From Asterias rubens (Eukaryota > Echinodermata > Asteroidea > Forcipulatida > Asteriidae), in the NCBI RefSeq assembly GCF_902459465.1, contig NC_047078.1, positions 9,696,333-9,760,332 of the forward strand: DNA of 64,000 nucleotides, given 5' to 3'. Shown one piece after another: positions 22,233-34,233 of the stretch; the stretch's first letter is position 1, and each line of letters opens with the position of its first letter. The notes beneath the pieces are model-generated. The model was given only the letters and a program-made list of their open reading frames with translations. It did not search any database and had not been told where the DNA came from. The translations under genes were made by a program, and so were the position numbers.

Positions 22233-22617
22233 AAGGAACACGTTGCCTTGGATCAGTTGAGTTGGTCTTTGAAAAGCGTTTGGAAACCGTTTGTTATAAA
22301 ATGCATATGATTAGAAAGATATTTTGAAAGTAGAATACAATGATCCACACAAGTATCACCTGAAACTGCGTGGTTTTCCCGTTTACCTCTTCAATATACA
22401 TGGTCGGCCATTAATGGGAGTCAAGTTTTTGACTCCCATAAATGGCCGACCGTGTTAGTTCGCAAAGTAAAAGGAAAACCACGCAATTTCGAGGCAAATG
22501 TGTGTGGATCATTGTATTCTACTTTCAAAACATCTTTCTAACCATGCCTTTTATAACAAACGTTTATAAACGCTTTTAAAAGACTAACTCGACTGATCCG
22601 AGGCAACATGTTCCTTC
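22233..22617. mobile_element. Foldback MITE, second copy
   Basis: Duplicate of 6,395-6,779 with the same centre gggagtcaagtttttgactc. Confidence 0.85.
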
Positions 22618-22677
22618 AAATGGCCAAAAAGACAAAATGAGCTGTTACTATGGCAAAGGGCTGTGAGGATTTAAATT

Positions 22678-22948
22678 AAAGGGTTGATTCTATTTACTTG
22701 CACCCCAAGTCTGTGACACTTGTGTCCTTTGCAGCAAGACACTTAACCAATGCTTCATCATTCGAATGGGACGTGAAGCAATTGGTCCCATGTGTTGTGC
22801 AACGCATGTAAAAGAACCCAGTGCACGATCAAAAAGAGAAGGGATTCACCCTGGTGTTTCTGGCTATGGCTGCTTGATGTGCCGGAGTACCTTGTAAACC
22901 CTTAGGTGCTGCATAACTGGGTCTCAGAATTCATCACTTCAATAGCCT
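22678..22948 (+). mobile_element. SINE-like repeat, second copy
   Basis: Duplicate of 6,840-7,110. Confidence 0.48.
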
Positions 22949-23436
22949 ATCTTTCTGAAAGTTTGTATATATACTCAGCAGCCTTGAGTACCTCGTTTGG
23001 TAGATATGTGGGCTATCACTTCAATATTAATATTATTATTATAAGTCCACTCCATCTACACAGTAAACCTACACATATTGTTTTGACCGTGGACACAAGT
23101 ATCAGTGGAAACGGCACTTAATTATCCAATGACTGCTCACCACTGCCTATGGACAGGCCATTGACTTCAAATGACTGCCTTTTGGCTGCTTATTACAATT
23201 AAGCATTGTCAACAACCTGCTTACACTCTGCTAATAAATCTAATGGACTACCTTGTTAAGTAGTTAACTGCTTATACAGACTGCTTAATAAGCAGATTGT
23301 TAGGTTACCATTACTGCGTGAAATTAACTTCCAGCTCAGTTGATACTATACAATAGATGTTGTTGTTTACCCACTACTGGGAGTAACACGATGAGTACAA
23401 TATTAAAAAGGTCATTAAGGTATTTTACTAAGGACT
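22949..23436. other. Non-genic spacer (copy of 7111-7600)
   Basis: No gene seen. Confidence 0.5.
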
Positions 23437-23592
23437 TTGACAATCCAACTTTGAACATCCGTTCTGATAAGGTTGAGGTTGCCCAAGGCTTTCTTCTTGA
23501 GGTCGCTGACACATGGTTCGCACGGGCTAATGTGTGGGTGAACTCCTTCAACTTGGTAGTAGACGATATAATCTTTATTCGTCTTAGCAAAT
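23437..23592 (-). mobile_element. LINE ORF2 fragment, shortened second copy
   Basis: It keeps the ARANHVSATSRRKP part, but the C-x-C-G...H...C tail seen at 7,706-7,860 has been removed by a 241 bp deletion with a short filler (ttgacaat) at the join. Confidence 0.65.
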
Positions 23593-23643
23593 AACAGCAT
23601 TGGGTGGAAGATGTCTCAAGAACTTATCATAAAACATCTCATC

Positions 23644-24630
23644 ATGAAAGTGATGGTAACAACATTGTTCCTGACTTGCTTGATACATTATTGTCATGGT
23701 GATTGTCAACAACGAGTCAAATCAAACCTGTATCCAGCAAGCAACAGAGTCCTACTAAATCATGTGTTTAAATGGAAGACTGTACCATCTCCTGTGATCT
23801 GTGGGCGAGACTGCTCTATGGATCCACACTGTGCATCATTCAACTATTACACATGTAGCCATGTTTGTCAGTTGAGCAATGCTACACAATCTCAAAGCCC
23901 TGATGACTTCATTGAGCTGCAAGGAGTTGCCTACTATGATGGCTACTTGGAAACTCCTTCCCTTTTAGCAACAGGCTCTGAACAGTTTAGTAGTTGTCTG
24001 AAGTTATACCAGGCTGGCAGCTGTCAGAGTGGCATCTACACCATCTACCCTGCTGGTCTGACTGAAGGAGTGAAGGTCTACTGTGATATGGAGACAGATG
24101 GAGGAGGCTGGATTGTGTTCCAGAGGAGGCAAGATGGATCAGTTGACTTTTACCGTAATTGGGCAGAATACCAATCTGGGTTTGGTGATCTCTCCACTGA
24201 GTTCTGGCTCGGTAATGACATCCTACGTGACCTTACTGATTCAGGACAATGGCGATTAAGGGTAGATATGGCTGATTGGGACGGAAATACAGCTTGGGCC
24301 AGTTATGATGAGTTTGCTGTATCAGGTGATAAGTACACTCTCCATGTTGGCTACTACGATGGCAACAGTTCCGCAGGTGATTCAATGGCGTATCATAATG
24401 ATCATTCCTTCAGTACAAAGGATCAGGACAATGATGCTTAGGTTGGTATAGACTGTGCACAACGTGACCACGGAGCATGGTGGTTTAAAGCTTGTAGTCA
24501 TGCACATCTGAATGCCGGTTACTACCATCATACTCATGCGCACTATGCAAAAGGTTTGCTTTGGGCTAACTGGACTGGTTACTTAAATTCCTTAAAGACC
24601 TGTTCTATGAAAATAAGAGAAGTCGTGTAA
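23644..24630 (+). pseudogene. FREP B, second copy, with a nonsense codon in the fibrinogen domain
   Basis: Near-identical to FREP B, with the same signal peptide, PAN-like domain and first two-thirds of the fibrinogen domain. The codon TGG after DNDA is TAG (24,439-24,441). A product would be 265 residues, ending inside the calcium-site region and lacking the WW..C pocket and last two cysteines. The frame after the stop is otherwise open to the TAA at 24,628-24,630, so this is the only obvious defect and is recent. It lacks the extra Thr-Cys of the first copy. It could be a polymorphism or assembly error; no other frame is affected. Confidence 0.85.
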
Positions 24631-24765
24631 ACAGAAGACCACACTCTTGAAGTTCTGTAAACTGAACACCACGCCCTGAAGCCCTATAAACTGAACACCA
24701 CACCCTGAAGTCATGTAAACTAACCTACACACTGAAGTCTTGTAAACTACACACCACACTCTAAA
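24619..24765 (+). repeat. ~29 bp minisatellite after FREP B, second copy
   Basis: Matches 9,028-9,170. Confidence 0.88.
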
Positions 24766-25216
24766 CGAAGCGGGTATTAAGAAATTAACTGCAGGATTCG
24801 ATGTATTAATACCCATCTGGATGGCAAATATTACAATCACCAGGCATTCATTTTATGGACATGGAATACAGTAGAGCTCCTAGAGAAGATTTGCAAACTT
24901 CTTGCAATAGTAGAACATGAAAATAAGAGAAGATTTCAAATTTCGAGTCACTCGCAAGGTAGACAGGATGTCTTAACAGTGGAATAGGTTTAACACATCA
25001 GTAAGCCTGAGACAATCCTTACAAATTGAGACCTTCAACTACTATTAGATGTATGCATTATTCAACGACCAATTAGCTGCTTCAAATAAAAATGCCTTCA
25101 CTCTAGAACAACCTTAGACTATAATTTATACTAATGGACAAAAATAAATGCAATTCTTGCAATAGTGTAACACCACAGTCTATGCAAACCCTTAGTTTAT
25201 GCCAGCAATACCTTTT
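24766..25216. other. FREP B 3' flank block and spacer (second copy)
   Basis: Copy of 9,171-9,624, including aacatgaaaataagagaaga. Confidence 0.6.
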
Positions 25217-25585
25217 AAGCCATTGGACCCTTTCGGTAAACAGTATTGTCCAAGGCCCACACTTCGTGTATCACAACTTCTATATCAAATAACAAACCTG
25301 TGAAAATTTGGGCTTAATCGGTCATCGGAGTCGGGAGAAAATAACGGGAAAACCCACCCTTGTATCCGCGCGTTTCGCCGTGTCATGACATGTGTTTAAA
25401 ATAAATTTGTAATTCTGTAATTCTCGTTAACGAGAATTGATATTGTTTTACTGTTTTCTCAAAAAGTAAAGCATTTCATGGAATAATATTTCAAGAGAAG
25501 TATTTCACCACTACCTTCTGTAAACCCTGTAAGTTATTTGTAAAACTTTTTTTGTTTGTTCTGTACCAAAAGGGTCCAATGGCTT
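25217..25585. mobile_element. MITE-like element with AAGCCATTGGACCCTTT ends, second copy
   Basis: Duplicate of 9,625-9,994; inverted ends and the ctcgttaacgag centre are kept. Confidence 0.78.
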
Positions 25586-25735
25586 TAATTGGATAGGCTG
25601 CACTATCCTTAATTGCATGTAAACAGTGACCAAGTGATTAATAAATGCTTAAAATGAAGTGCGGTCCTCGCTGAGCGAATAAGGCTGTATTTAACTGAAA
25701 GTCAGTTAGAGATCACCACCAAGTGAAGATTCATC

Positions 25736-26728
25736 ATGAAAACCTTCATAGCTGTTGTCACAATGGTTGTTTTCATTGTGGAAAGTTGCAAAGGTGATTG
25801 CACAAAACGGTTCAGTGAAGACTTCAATAAGGCCCATAATCGTGCGTTTGGAAATCATGTGCTTACGAGGAAGAATGTGTCATCTCCTGTGATCTGTGGG
25901 CGAGACTGCTCTATACATCCACACTGTGCATCATTCAACTACTACACGTGTAGCCATGTTTGTCAGTTGAACAATGCTACTCAATCTCAAAGCCCCGATG
26001 ACTTCAATGAGCTGCAAGGAGTTGCCTACTATGATGACAACTTGGAAACTCCTTCACTTTCAGCACCAGACTCTGAACAGTTTAGTAGTTGTCTGAAGTT
26101 ATACCAGAATGGTAGCCATAATAACGGCATCTACAACATCTACCCTGCCTGTCAGACTGAATGAGTGAAGGTCTACTGTGATATGGAGAAAGATGGAGGA
26201 GGCTGGATCGTGTTGCAGAGGAGACAAGATGGCTCAGTTTACTTTCATCGTAATTGGGCAGAATACCAATCTGGATTTGGTAATCTCTCTACTGAGTTCT
26301 GGCTGGGTAATGACATCATACATGACCTTACTACGTCAGGACAATGGCAATTAATGGTAAATATGGCTGATTGGGACGGAACCACAGCTTGGGCCAGTTA
26401 TGATGAGTTCGCTATATCAGGTGATAAGTACACTCTCCATGTTGGTTCCTATGATGGCAACAGTTCAGCTGGAGATTCAATGGCGTATCATAATGGCCAG
26501 TCCTTCAGTACCAAGGATCAGGACAATGATAGTTTTATGTATGGAAAATGTGTAAGGGAAACAGGTAATAGGGGAGGATGGTGGTTTAACTACTGTATGA
26601 AATCTAATCTAAATGGCCATTACCACCTTCAGGGTTATGTGGAATGGGAAAGTTTAAAATGGTCGAGCTGGAAAGGTTTAGGGTACTCCCTGAGGATCTG
26701 CTCAATGAAAATACGAGAAGTCCTATAA
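25736..26728 (+). pseudogene. FREP C, second copy, with a nonsense codon after the PAN-like domain
   Basis: Codon 143, GGA in the intact copy, is TGA (26,162-26,164). The upstream frame gives a 142-residue product: signal peptide (1-20), the complete PAN/Apple-like domain and only the first strand of the fibrinogen domain. Downstream the frame is open to the original TAA (26,726-26,728) apart from an in-frame 3 bp deletion near 26,652 and missense changes (Arg to His in the IIRDLT motif). A secreted PAN-only protein could in principle be made. Loss of fibrinogen-domain function is the straightforward reading. Confidence 0.87.
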
Positions 26729-26945
26729 AGTAAACACGACACACTGAAGTCCTGTAAACTGAACACCACACTCGGAAGTCCTGTTAACTGAACACTGCCC
26801 AGGTTGTATACTCCCAACGCGCTTATAAGAATTGTTATTGTTATAACTGAACACCACACTCTGAAGTCCTGGCATGTAAACTGGACACCTTTCTGAAGTT
26901 CTGTAAACAACACCACACTTTGACGTCCTGTAAACCGAACACCAC
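26717..26945 (+). repeat. ~29 bp minisatellite after FREP C, second copy
   Basis: Shorter than the first copy: roughly two monomers are missing from its 5' half. Confidence 0.88.
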
Positions 26946-27041
26946 ACTCTAGACCAAGCGGGCACATGGTGAAGTTGACAGTAGGATTCAATGTCTTTAT
27001 ACATCTGATTGGTAAATATTGCTATCATACAGACATTCATT

Positions 27042-29090
27042 AGGTGTTCGTGCATTTCAGCACGAACACCTATTGTTATTCCTCTGTTTTTTTTTCTTCT
27101 CCATCTTCCTTCTTCTTCACCGTCAACTCTTCTCTACAGCATAACTCAAGATTCAAGCCAAACTGAACCTTGAAACTCATCAGACAATTGAACCTCAATA
27201 CGAAGACGGCACAGTTTTCATTACGTCATGATGACGTCATTAGGTGTCAAATTACAAGGTTTTTAAAGTTGAAAAGGGACCATTTTCGTTTTGCTGTATC
27301 TCAACGAATATGAAAGCTATGATGTTCAAAGTTTTCGCATCTGATAGACCACGACTGGGGCAACATTTGAAAAGTTAACGTCAAAATCGTACGACCTTAG
27401 CATCCGGGTCGTTACCCTGGGTCGAAGTTCACCTTCGGGTTTTTTTCGTCAAAAAACAACTTTCGAGCTTTTCTACGGAATAACTCAAGATTGAGATTGA
27501 ATGGAATGTTGAAACTCAACAGATAGTTGAACCTCAGTATCAAGACAACACATACTTAATTACGTCATTATGATGTCATCGAGAATTGAATTACGTTAGA
27601 TCAAAGTTTAATATTTGTAAAAATCATAACTCAAAAACTATGATTCGGATTTTGACAATCTACACATCATCGGATAGATCATTAAAAGTTGGACAAATGC
27701 TTCACAGAACACGTAAAATATTTTTAATAATTCTAGTGCAAAACGAAAGTTGAAAATTTCATAAAATCTTATCGTATTCATGTTTTTAAAACTACTGATC
27801 ATTTCAACGTAATTTTTGTTTCAGATTGTAAAACAGCAATCCCGCTCAATCTTTTGCACAGAAATAACAAAATTTGGACCTTTACATCAGTCGAAAAGGG
27901 ACGTCAAAGCACCTGTTGACCCACGCGTTTACCCCATTTTGATCAACAACGCACGCTATGTACGCTATGAAGTGCAAGCGCCGAGTTTTTGGGGGGAATT
28001 CCCAAAAGTGCTCTCTTTAGTCCAGCGAAAGAGGGCACTGTAACGTTTTTAGTAACATCGAGCGCTGAGTGAATCGCGGTGAATCGCAATAGTTGAGTAA
28101 TAATGAACAACGTCTCGCACCAAAACTACAAGTAGTAAGATACATTATACACCTTCAGATAGTCCATCACATAATTATAAAATGTTTACAAGTCATACAT
28201 CAGCTGAAAGGTTTTAATGAACTAGTCAGGATCTACACAAATGAAATCAGTTTAAACTTGGCTTCTTGTTCAAACCAGAGGTTGAAAATAATTGGTCAAA
28301 GAAAAATAATTTCACAACCACACATTTGATTTTTTATATATTGATACGTCATTGGGTAGGTATGTAACAACTTAAGAAACGATACACAACATTGACTATT
28401 AAACCTTGACCTCCAGTTAAACAGGAAGATGCAGTTAATTCTTTGAAAAAATACTACTCCAGATAAGGCTTTGAAAAACATTACTAACGCTATAATTTGT
28501 GACCTGAAAAAATTGTCTTCCGGTTCAAACCGGATGTTTAAATTTTATATTTGAAAAAAAACATAACATCTGAACCATACATTGGATTTTTTCAATCTAT
28601 GCATCATCTGAAAGGTCTTAATAGACTTATCAAGTGCTATACAATATGCGACCCTGTTTGACCTTGACTTCCAGTTAAAGTTGGAAATTGATATATAATG
28701 TTTGAAAAATAAAAAAATCCTAAACCACATGATTTGATTTTTATCATCTATACGTCAAAAGAAAGAACTCAAAAGACATCACCAACGCTACCAAGTGTGA
28801 CCTCATTTGACAGTACCTTCCGGTTCAAAACGGAAGTTGAAACTTTATATTTGAAAAAATCATAACTTCTAAACCAAATATTGGATTTTTACAACCAATC
28901 CATCATTTAAAAGGTCTTAATAAACTTATCACGCGCTACATAAAAAGTAACCCCTATTTGACCTTTTATCCGATGCAAACCGGAAGTTGGTGTTTAATTT
29001 GTAAAAAAAATCATAACTCCTTAACCAGTCATTGGATTGATGAGGTAAAATGTTGTCACCAATTCATTCACTCACTCACCACGAACACCT
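27042..29090. mobile_element. ~2.05 kb hairpin-ended element, second copy
   Basis: Duplicate of 11,512-13,590 with the same exact inverted ends. It is about 30 bp shorter through small deletions (for example near 28,130). Confidence 0.65.
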
Positions 29091-30368
29091 TGTTTTTGTA
29101 GTAAACAAAAACTGTACATGTACCTCTAGTTATATATTATAGATGGATATGAAATACAACGGAGCTACTGTAGAGGATTTACACACTGCTTGAAAAAGTA
29201 GAACATGAAAACAAGAGAAGATTTCAAACCGCAAGTTACCCAGAAGATGTACAGGTATGTCTACACAGAGGCATAGATTTAAGTGAGCATACAACTACGG
29301 TTTAATTGCACTCAACAAGTTCCCTTGTTTAGCACACAATGCTACGCAGAATATATCAGTTCATACTTGATGTGTTTGCTCCTTAATATTAGCAAAAGTG
29401 TGCACCCAGTTTATTTATTTTACTGTGCTAAAATGTTTAAACTTTCATTCCTTGAAATACAAAGTCCTACAAATACAGCGTAACTACAAGTCTAGTCAAT
29501 TTGTTCATATAAATAAATGTGCACAGGAGAGCAACTATATGAAACTATGTAAATCCTTGCTCGATGAATTGGAAGTAAAAAGTGTTGTTTTTTTTGCTAA
29601 TAAACAAATTGACAGTTTTACGCAAGATGTCATTTACCATGACATAGAATTTGAAAATTGCAACGAGATACTTGCTTTAGTAGGGTTTACATATTTAAGT
29701 TTTATATATTTCTTGGGTGAAATAAAATCTTTGAAACTTAAAATTGTAAATCAAGAATATTAATTAGATGATTGGGATTACAAGATTGTTGTTTTGATAT
29801 TTTATCAAAACAAAATAAAGTTTTAGGCAAGAAGTCACTTAATTGTTGATGGAAGTTGGTAAACAAACTCATTATTTTCAGAAATTGTTTGATGAGTTTT
29901 TGTGCGATTTAATAGGTTTAAATTTTGCATTATTAAGGATAAAGCATGTTATGTCGGGTACTTGTGTTTTGCAAAGTGCACTTTCCTGATTCCTGTGAGT
30001 ACCCAAAGCCATGATGTAGGCTTCAAAATGCCTCTAGCTACCAGGCAATCCCTGTGGTCTCAGTGGTACACAACCTAAGACATCTACTCAGCAATATAAC
30101 AAAGGGACAAAACGCTGAAAAATCGAGGGGACAAAATCAGTTGGATTTTTTGTGGTGATTTTGATTTAGTTTAAAAGTATCAAACAATTTACTAATTTAT
30201 AGACCGAAACGCCGTTTAGGTTCTTAGATATAATGCTAAGATGGTGGAGGACAAAAATTCCAAGAACCTGGAATATTGCAATACCAGTGCTCAGGCTTTT
30301 TGCGTTTCCACGAAGTGCCAACAACTCTAACATACAATTCTTTTATTTTGTATTAATTGGTTGATTGT
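29091..30368. other. FREP C distal 3' flank and spacer (second copy)
   Basis: The flank block (gatggatatgaaatacaacg, aacatgaaaacaagagaaga) is followed by non-genic DNA. No gene. Confidence 0.5.
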
Positions 30369-30442
30369 TAAAAAACACATATAAGAGAAGATTTCAAATT
30401 TCGAGTCACTCGCAAAGTATACAGTAGAGAGAAGAGGGAGAT
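30369..30442 (+). other. Relic FREP 3' flank, second copy
   Basis: Copy of 14,870-14,945. Confidence 0.58.
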
Positions 30443-30959
30443 TTAAACGATGATTTCAACGTTTAATTCTTTAGTTTCTGTTACCAATTTAACAAGTATG
30501 TTTTATTCTCACTTGACATTTGAAAACTGTATCTAATTTTACAACATGGAATTTTGATGATTTTAAAATAATTTTACCGGATGTATATTGTGTGTTACTT
30601 AAATATTACGGATGAGGATTACAACAGAATGGTGTTTGGATATTTTTTTTACACACAAGAAGGTTTTAGGCAAGCAAACATTTCACAGTGTCATCAATTT
30701 TCTTTTCTTAAAAATAATTTTGTGTTAGAATAGTTACAAGATGCCACATCTTAAATTAAAAAAAAAGAAAAAAAAAATGAAATGGATAGAGAGATTAAAG
30801 CAAAGTTGTAAGCTTTTTTTAGATTTTTAAAGCAACGTTTTCAGCTTTTTTAGGTGTTAGTTTGTAGCACCAATTTAAAAAGTAAAACAGTTTTATTCTC
30901 ACTTTGCATTTGAAAACTGTATCTAATTCTACAAAAGGGAATTTTTATTATTTTATCGT

Positions 30960-31735
30960 TTACCCATATAATATTTTTAACTTGAGTGTGCTACTTTAAT
31001 ATTACGGATGAGGATTACAACAGATTGGTGTTTGGATAACTATTTCAACACATGTGAAGGTTTTACGCAAGAACATTTAATAATGTCATCAAGGGATACC
31101 ATTTTCTTTTCTTCTTCAAAAAAAAAATATATATATTGTACTAGAATATTTACAAGATGTAATATTATAAATCTGTTTACCCATAATATTTTTAACTTGA
31201 GTGTGCTACTTTAATATTACGGATGAGGATTACAACAGATTGGTGTTTGGATAACTGTTTCAACACATGTGAAGGTTTTAGGCAAGAACATTTAATAATG
31301 TCATCAAGGGATACCATTTTCGTTTCTTCTTAAAAAAAAAAAATACATTGTACTAGAATATTTACAAGATGTAATATTATAAATCTGTTTACCCATAATA
31401 TTTTTAACTTGAGTGTGCTACTTTAATATTACGGATGAGGATTACAACAGATTGGTGTTTGGATAACTGTTTCAACACATGAGAAGGTTTTAGGCAAGAA
31501 CATTTAATAATGTCATCAAGGGATACCATTTTCTTTTCTTCTTCATTTTCTTTCATTTTCTTTTCTTCTTACAACAGATTGGTGGTTGGATAACTGTTTC
31601 AACACATGTGAAGGTTTTAGGCAAGAACATTTAATAATGTCATCAAGGGATACCATTTTCTTTTCTTCTTCTTCTTCAAAAAAAAAAATACATTGTACTA
31701 GAATATTAACAAGATGTAATATTATAAATCTGAAT
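30960..31735. repeat. ~217 bp tandem satellite, about four monomers
   Basis: Starts near 30,980, 31,197 and 31,408. The last monomer has lost its head and is fused through repeated cattttcttt tracts near 31,540-31,570. Copy number differs from the counterparts at 1 and 15,460. Confidence 0.92.
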
Positions 31736-32544
31736 TGATGTTCATGGATTGAATCAAAGAAGCTTTGAAGAATGGTAATTCATGCATCAGTGTAATGAAA
31801 AGCCAGAGTTTTAATGACCTACAGACACTACTGAAATGCTTCATTGTCAATCATGAGATATGACAATTGTTACAAGATAGAACAAGCTTCTGGACGCTGG
31901 TCAATTTCACCATCAACAAACATTGATATTATCTATGAGAATGTTTTCACAAAGTTTTACGACTGACAATAAGAATGAGGTGGAAGCTCAACCACTGTAG
32001 TGTTATTGAACAAGCTTAGACACACATGAATTGCTTCTCTTCATCCAGGTGAACAAATGGGAATCTGTACAAGGTGATATGTTTGTTTGACTTTTTGCTG
32101 GTTGCAATCAGTCAGGGATTGTTTAAGAATGGCTTAAAATCAGTGAAAGTTAGTAATAATTTTATAGATCAATGTTAATAGCTTTTATAAAAAAAAGTCA
32201 CATCTCTTGTACTTTCATTCACAAGTCCTACAACTCCTGAACAAAATCAATTTCAAGAAATTTAGAGTTTGTAAAATAAATTGTTGGTGTTCGGGAGCAG
32301 ACGTACAAAAAGTATTGTAAATATCACTTGTCACAATTGAACACTAGCAATCAAAATTGTTAGCTTCATGTCTCATATTTTTTCTGTCAATTTAAATCTT
32401 TGAAAAGTGCACCTTTAAGGAAGGTTTAAACAATTGTGCATTTTGATTTAGGACTGTTAAGGCAGGTTTATAATGTAACACATAATCATTTGATATTAAT
32501 TAAATATGAGTCAGCTTCGCATGAATTAATGGTTATCCAGCTAT
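31736..32544. other. Non-genic spacer (third copy)
   Basis: Third copy of the 636-1,442 spacer, closer to the second copy in diagnostic bases (gatttaggactg). Confidence 0.55.
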
Positions 32545-32607
32545 AAAGACCCTGGACACTATTGGTAATTGTCAAAGACCAGTCTTCTCACTTGGTGTAT
32601 CTATACA
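32545..32607. mobile_element. MITE, TGGACACTATTGG family, cut by a transposon
   Basis: Only the left end is left, up to gtgtatctataca; the rest was removed by the insertion and deletion at 32,608. Confidence 0.8.
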
Positions 32608-33759
32608 CAGGCATGCAACTGCCCGATGAAAAAAAAAGAGGAAACTTTTCGAGACCCACAATGGTACCCTAAAAAGTGTTGAGCTTTTTTATGCTCTTAG
32701 GATCAATCTTAGCATGTATGACAAAGACAAAGTGAAGTGTTTTATACAACTAAAATAACATGGAAAAACACCTTGCCTATGTATGCACCGTAATTCTAAG
32801 GTGGCAAAGCATCGGGAGTTGATTAAGTTGAGGAAAACTAACTATTGTTTCCCAGGTAGTTATGAAATTTGCATAAAATTATTATTCCCCCCCCCCCCAA
32901 AAAAAAAAAAAAAAAAAAATCAGATTTTTTTTTTTTTTTGGGGGGGGAATAATAATTTTATGCAAATTTCATAACTACCTGGGAAACAATAGTTAGTTTT
33001 CCTCAACTTAATCAACTCCAGATGCTTTGCCGCCTTACAATGTTCGGTGAGAGCCACTTGTTCCCGCTTGCCGTCTTGCACATCACACAATATGCCATTC
33101 CTGGCTTGTCCACTTTCCGGACGGTTTCGGAGAGCAGTTTACCGTCTACGTCTTATTTTTCCAACCAGAACCACTTCCAGGTATTTTTTACTCTTTTATC
33201 TATGGCTTTAATTTGGCCAGGTACCACTCGGTCCCGCTCTAAAATATCTTTTCTTTTGGATGTCATTTTGACGGACGTTTGAAGATGCGACTGTTTCGTA
33301 GCGCAATGTGAGACTCGCACACAGCAGCAGTACACATGTACGTTTGGTAACTAACTCGCACACACATACATACATGTACAATACGTGTATACTATTGCAA
33401 AATAGCGGGACCAGACGAAGACATGACCTTAGACTCATTTCAAGGCTGTATAATAACTTGGTTTAGCACACAACTCGCCTGCGCCACGGGGTGCGTTTCA
33501 CTGTTCCAGATTTTTCGACCGTACACACGGCTATTAATGACCGCACGCAGTGTGTAAACGTATGCAATGCTTGCTGTGGGCTTTAGATTGACCATGCAGT
33601 AGAATGGATTGCGTGCCGCAGCAGAGGCCAGACCATGCGTTACTATGCATTGTTGTAAATTGTCTTAAGATCGCGCTAACCGCGGAATGTTTTTCTTAGC
33701 GCTAATCAGTTTTTTAAAAACGCGGAATTCCGCGGAAACGCGGAAGAGTTGCATGCCTG
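32608..33759 (-). mobile_element. Defective DNA transposon with BED-type zinc-finger remnant
   Basis: Its ends are exact 13 bp inverted repeats, CAGGCATGCAACT and its complement, flanked by tataca on both sides (a possible 6 bp target duplication). On the minus strand, pieces read MTSKRKDILERDRVVPGQ, then MAYCVMCKTASGNK, then in a shifted frame ALTEHCKAAKHLELIKLR. This is a C-x2-C ... H-x5-H pattern like the BED finger that opens hAT-type transposases. A stop and a frameshift break it, and no catalytic domain follows. The left part (32,800-33,037) is a palindrome that duplicates the finger region in reverse. hAT assignment is tentative, as an 8 bp duplication was not seen. Confidence 0.65.
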
Positions 33760-34233
33760 TATACATGTGACCATTCTTTCAAGAACAAATAACAACATGT
33801 TTTTATTGCAGTTTTTATGTAAAAGTAAATGAATAAATATAAATATGTGAGGTTTGTGGAGACACCATGCTAGATCCCTTGCAGCAATGCGAAGACTCCC
33901 CCTGTCCCCAGCTGTGCCGCCATGATGCTGCAGCGAAAAACACTATTTATTTTTACATGCGGTGCCGTGACACACACAGTACTCGGCATGCACAAACACA
34001 CGCCGCACGTACACACATAGTACATGTTTGGTTTAGATGTACATGTTTATGTATATGTACATACTCATGTACAGCACATGCATGCAACGAAAGGAGTTGA
34101 GAAGTCTCGATCGATTGCGTCTCGGTGGGGCACCATGCTTGTGTTGACCCTTGTCAAACATTTTCAAAAACACTTTCCTCATTTATATTAATGTATTTTT
34201 AAGTCATAAAAACAAAATTGCAAAAAATAACTT
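33760..34233. repeat. Conserved block at the right edge of the array
   Basis: Third copy of 4,230-4,701. Diagnostic bases (gtactcggcatgcac) match the first copy rather than the second. It ends in aaaaaataactt and then continues as single-copy ttcagaaattgc instead of FREP A. Confidence 0.88.

Larger units (their letters stand above)
20535..34233. repeat. Rearranged last tandem duplication unit n+2
   Basis: This repeats the preceding unit from the A pseudogene to the 217 bp satellite and about 870 bp beyond it. At 32,608 a transposon is inserted, and the DNA equivalent to about 17,418-20,071 is missing. The conserved block resumes at about 33,766 and ends at 34,233, after which the sequence is single copy. 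This is the right edge of the array. B and C both carry nonsense mutations in this unit. Confidence 0.92.

Noticed and set aside
32891-32942. Homopolymer C/A/T/G run as a regulatory site
   Set aside because: It is the centre of a large palindrome and is better explained as a snap-back or assembly product.
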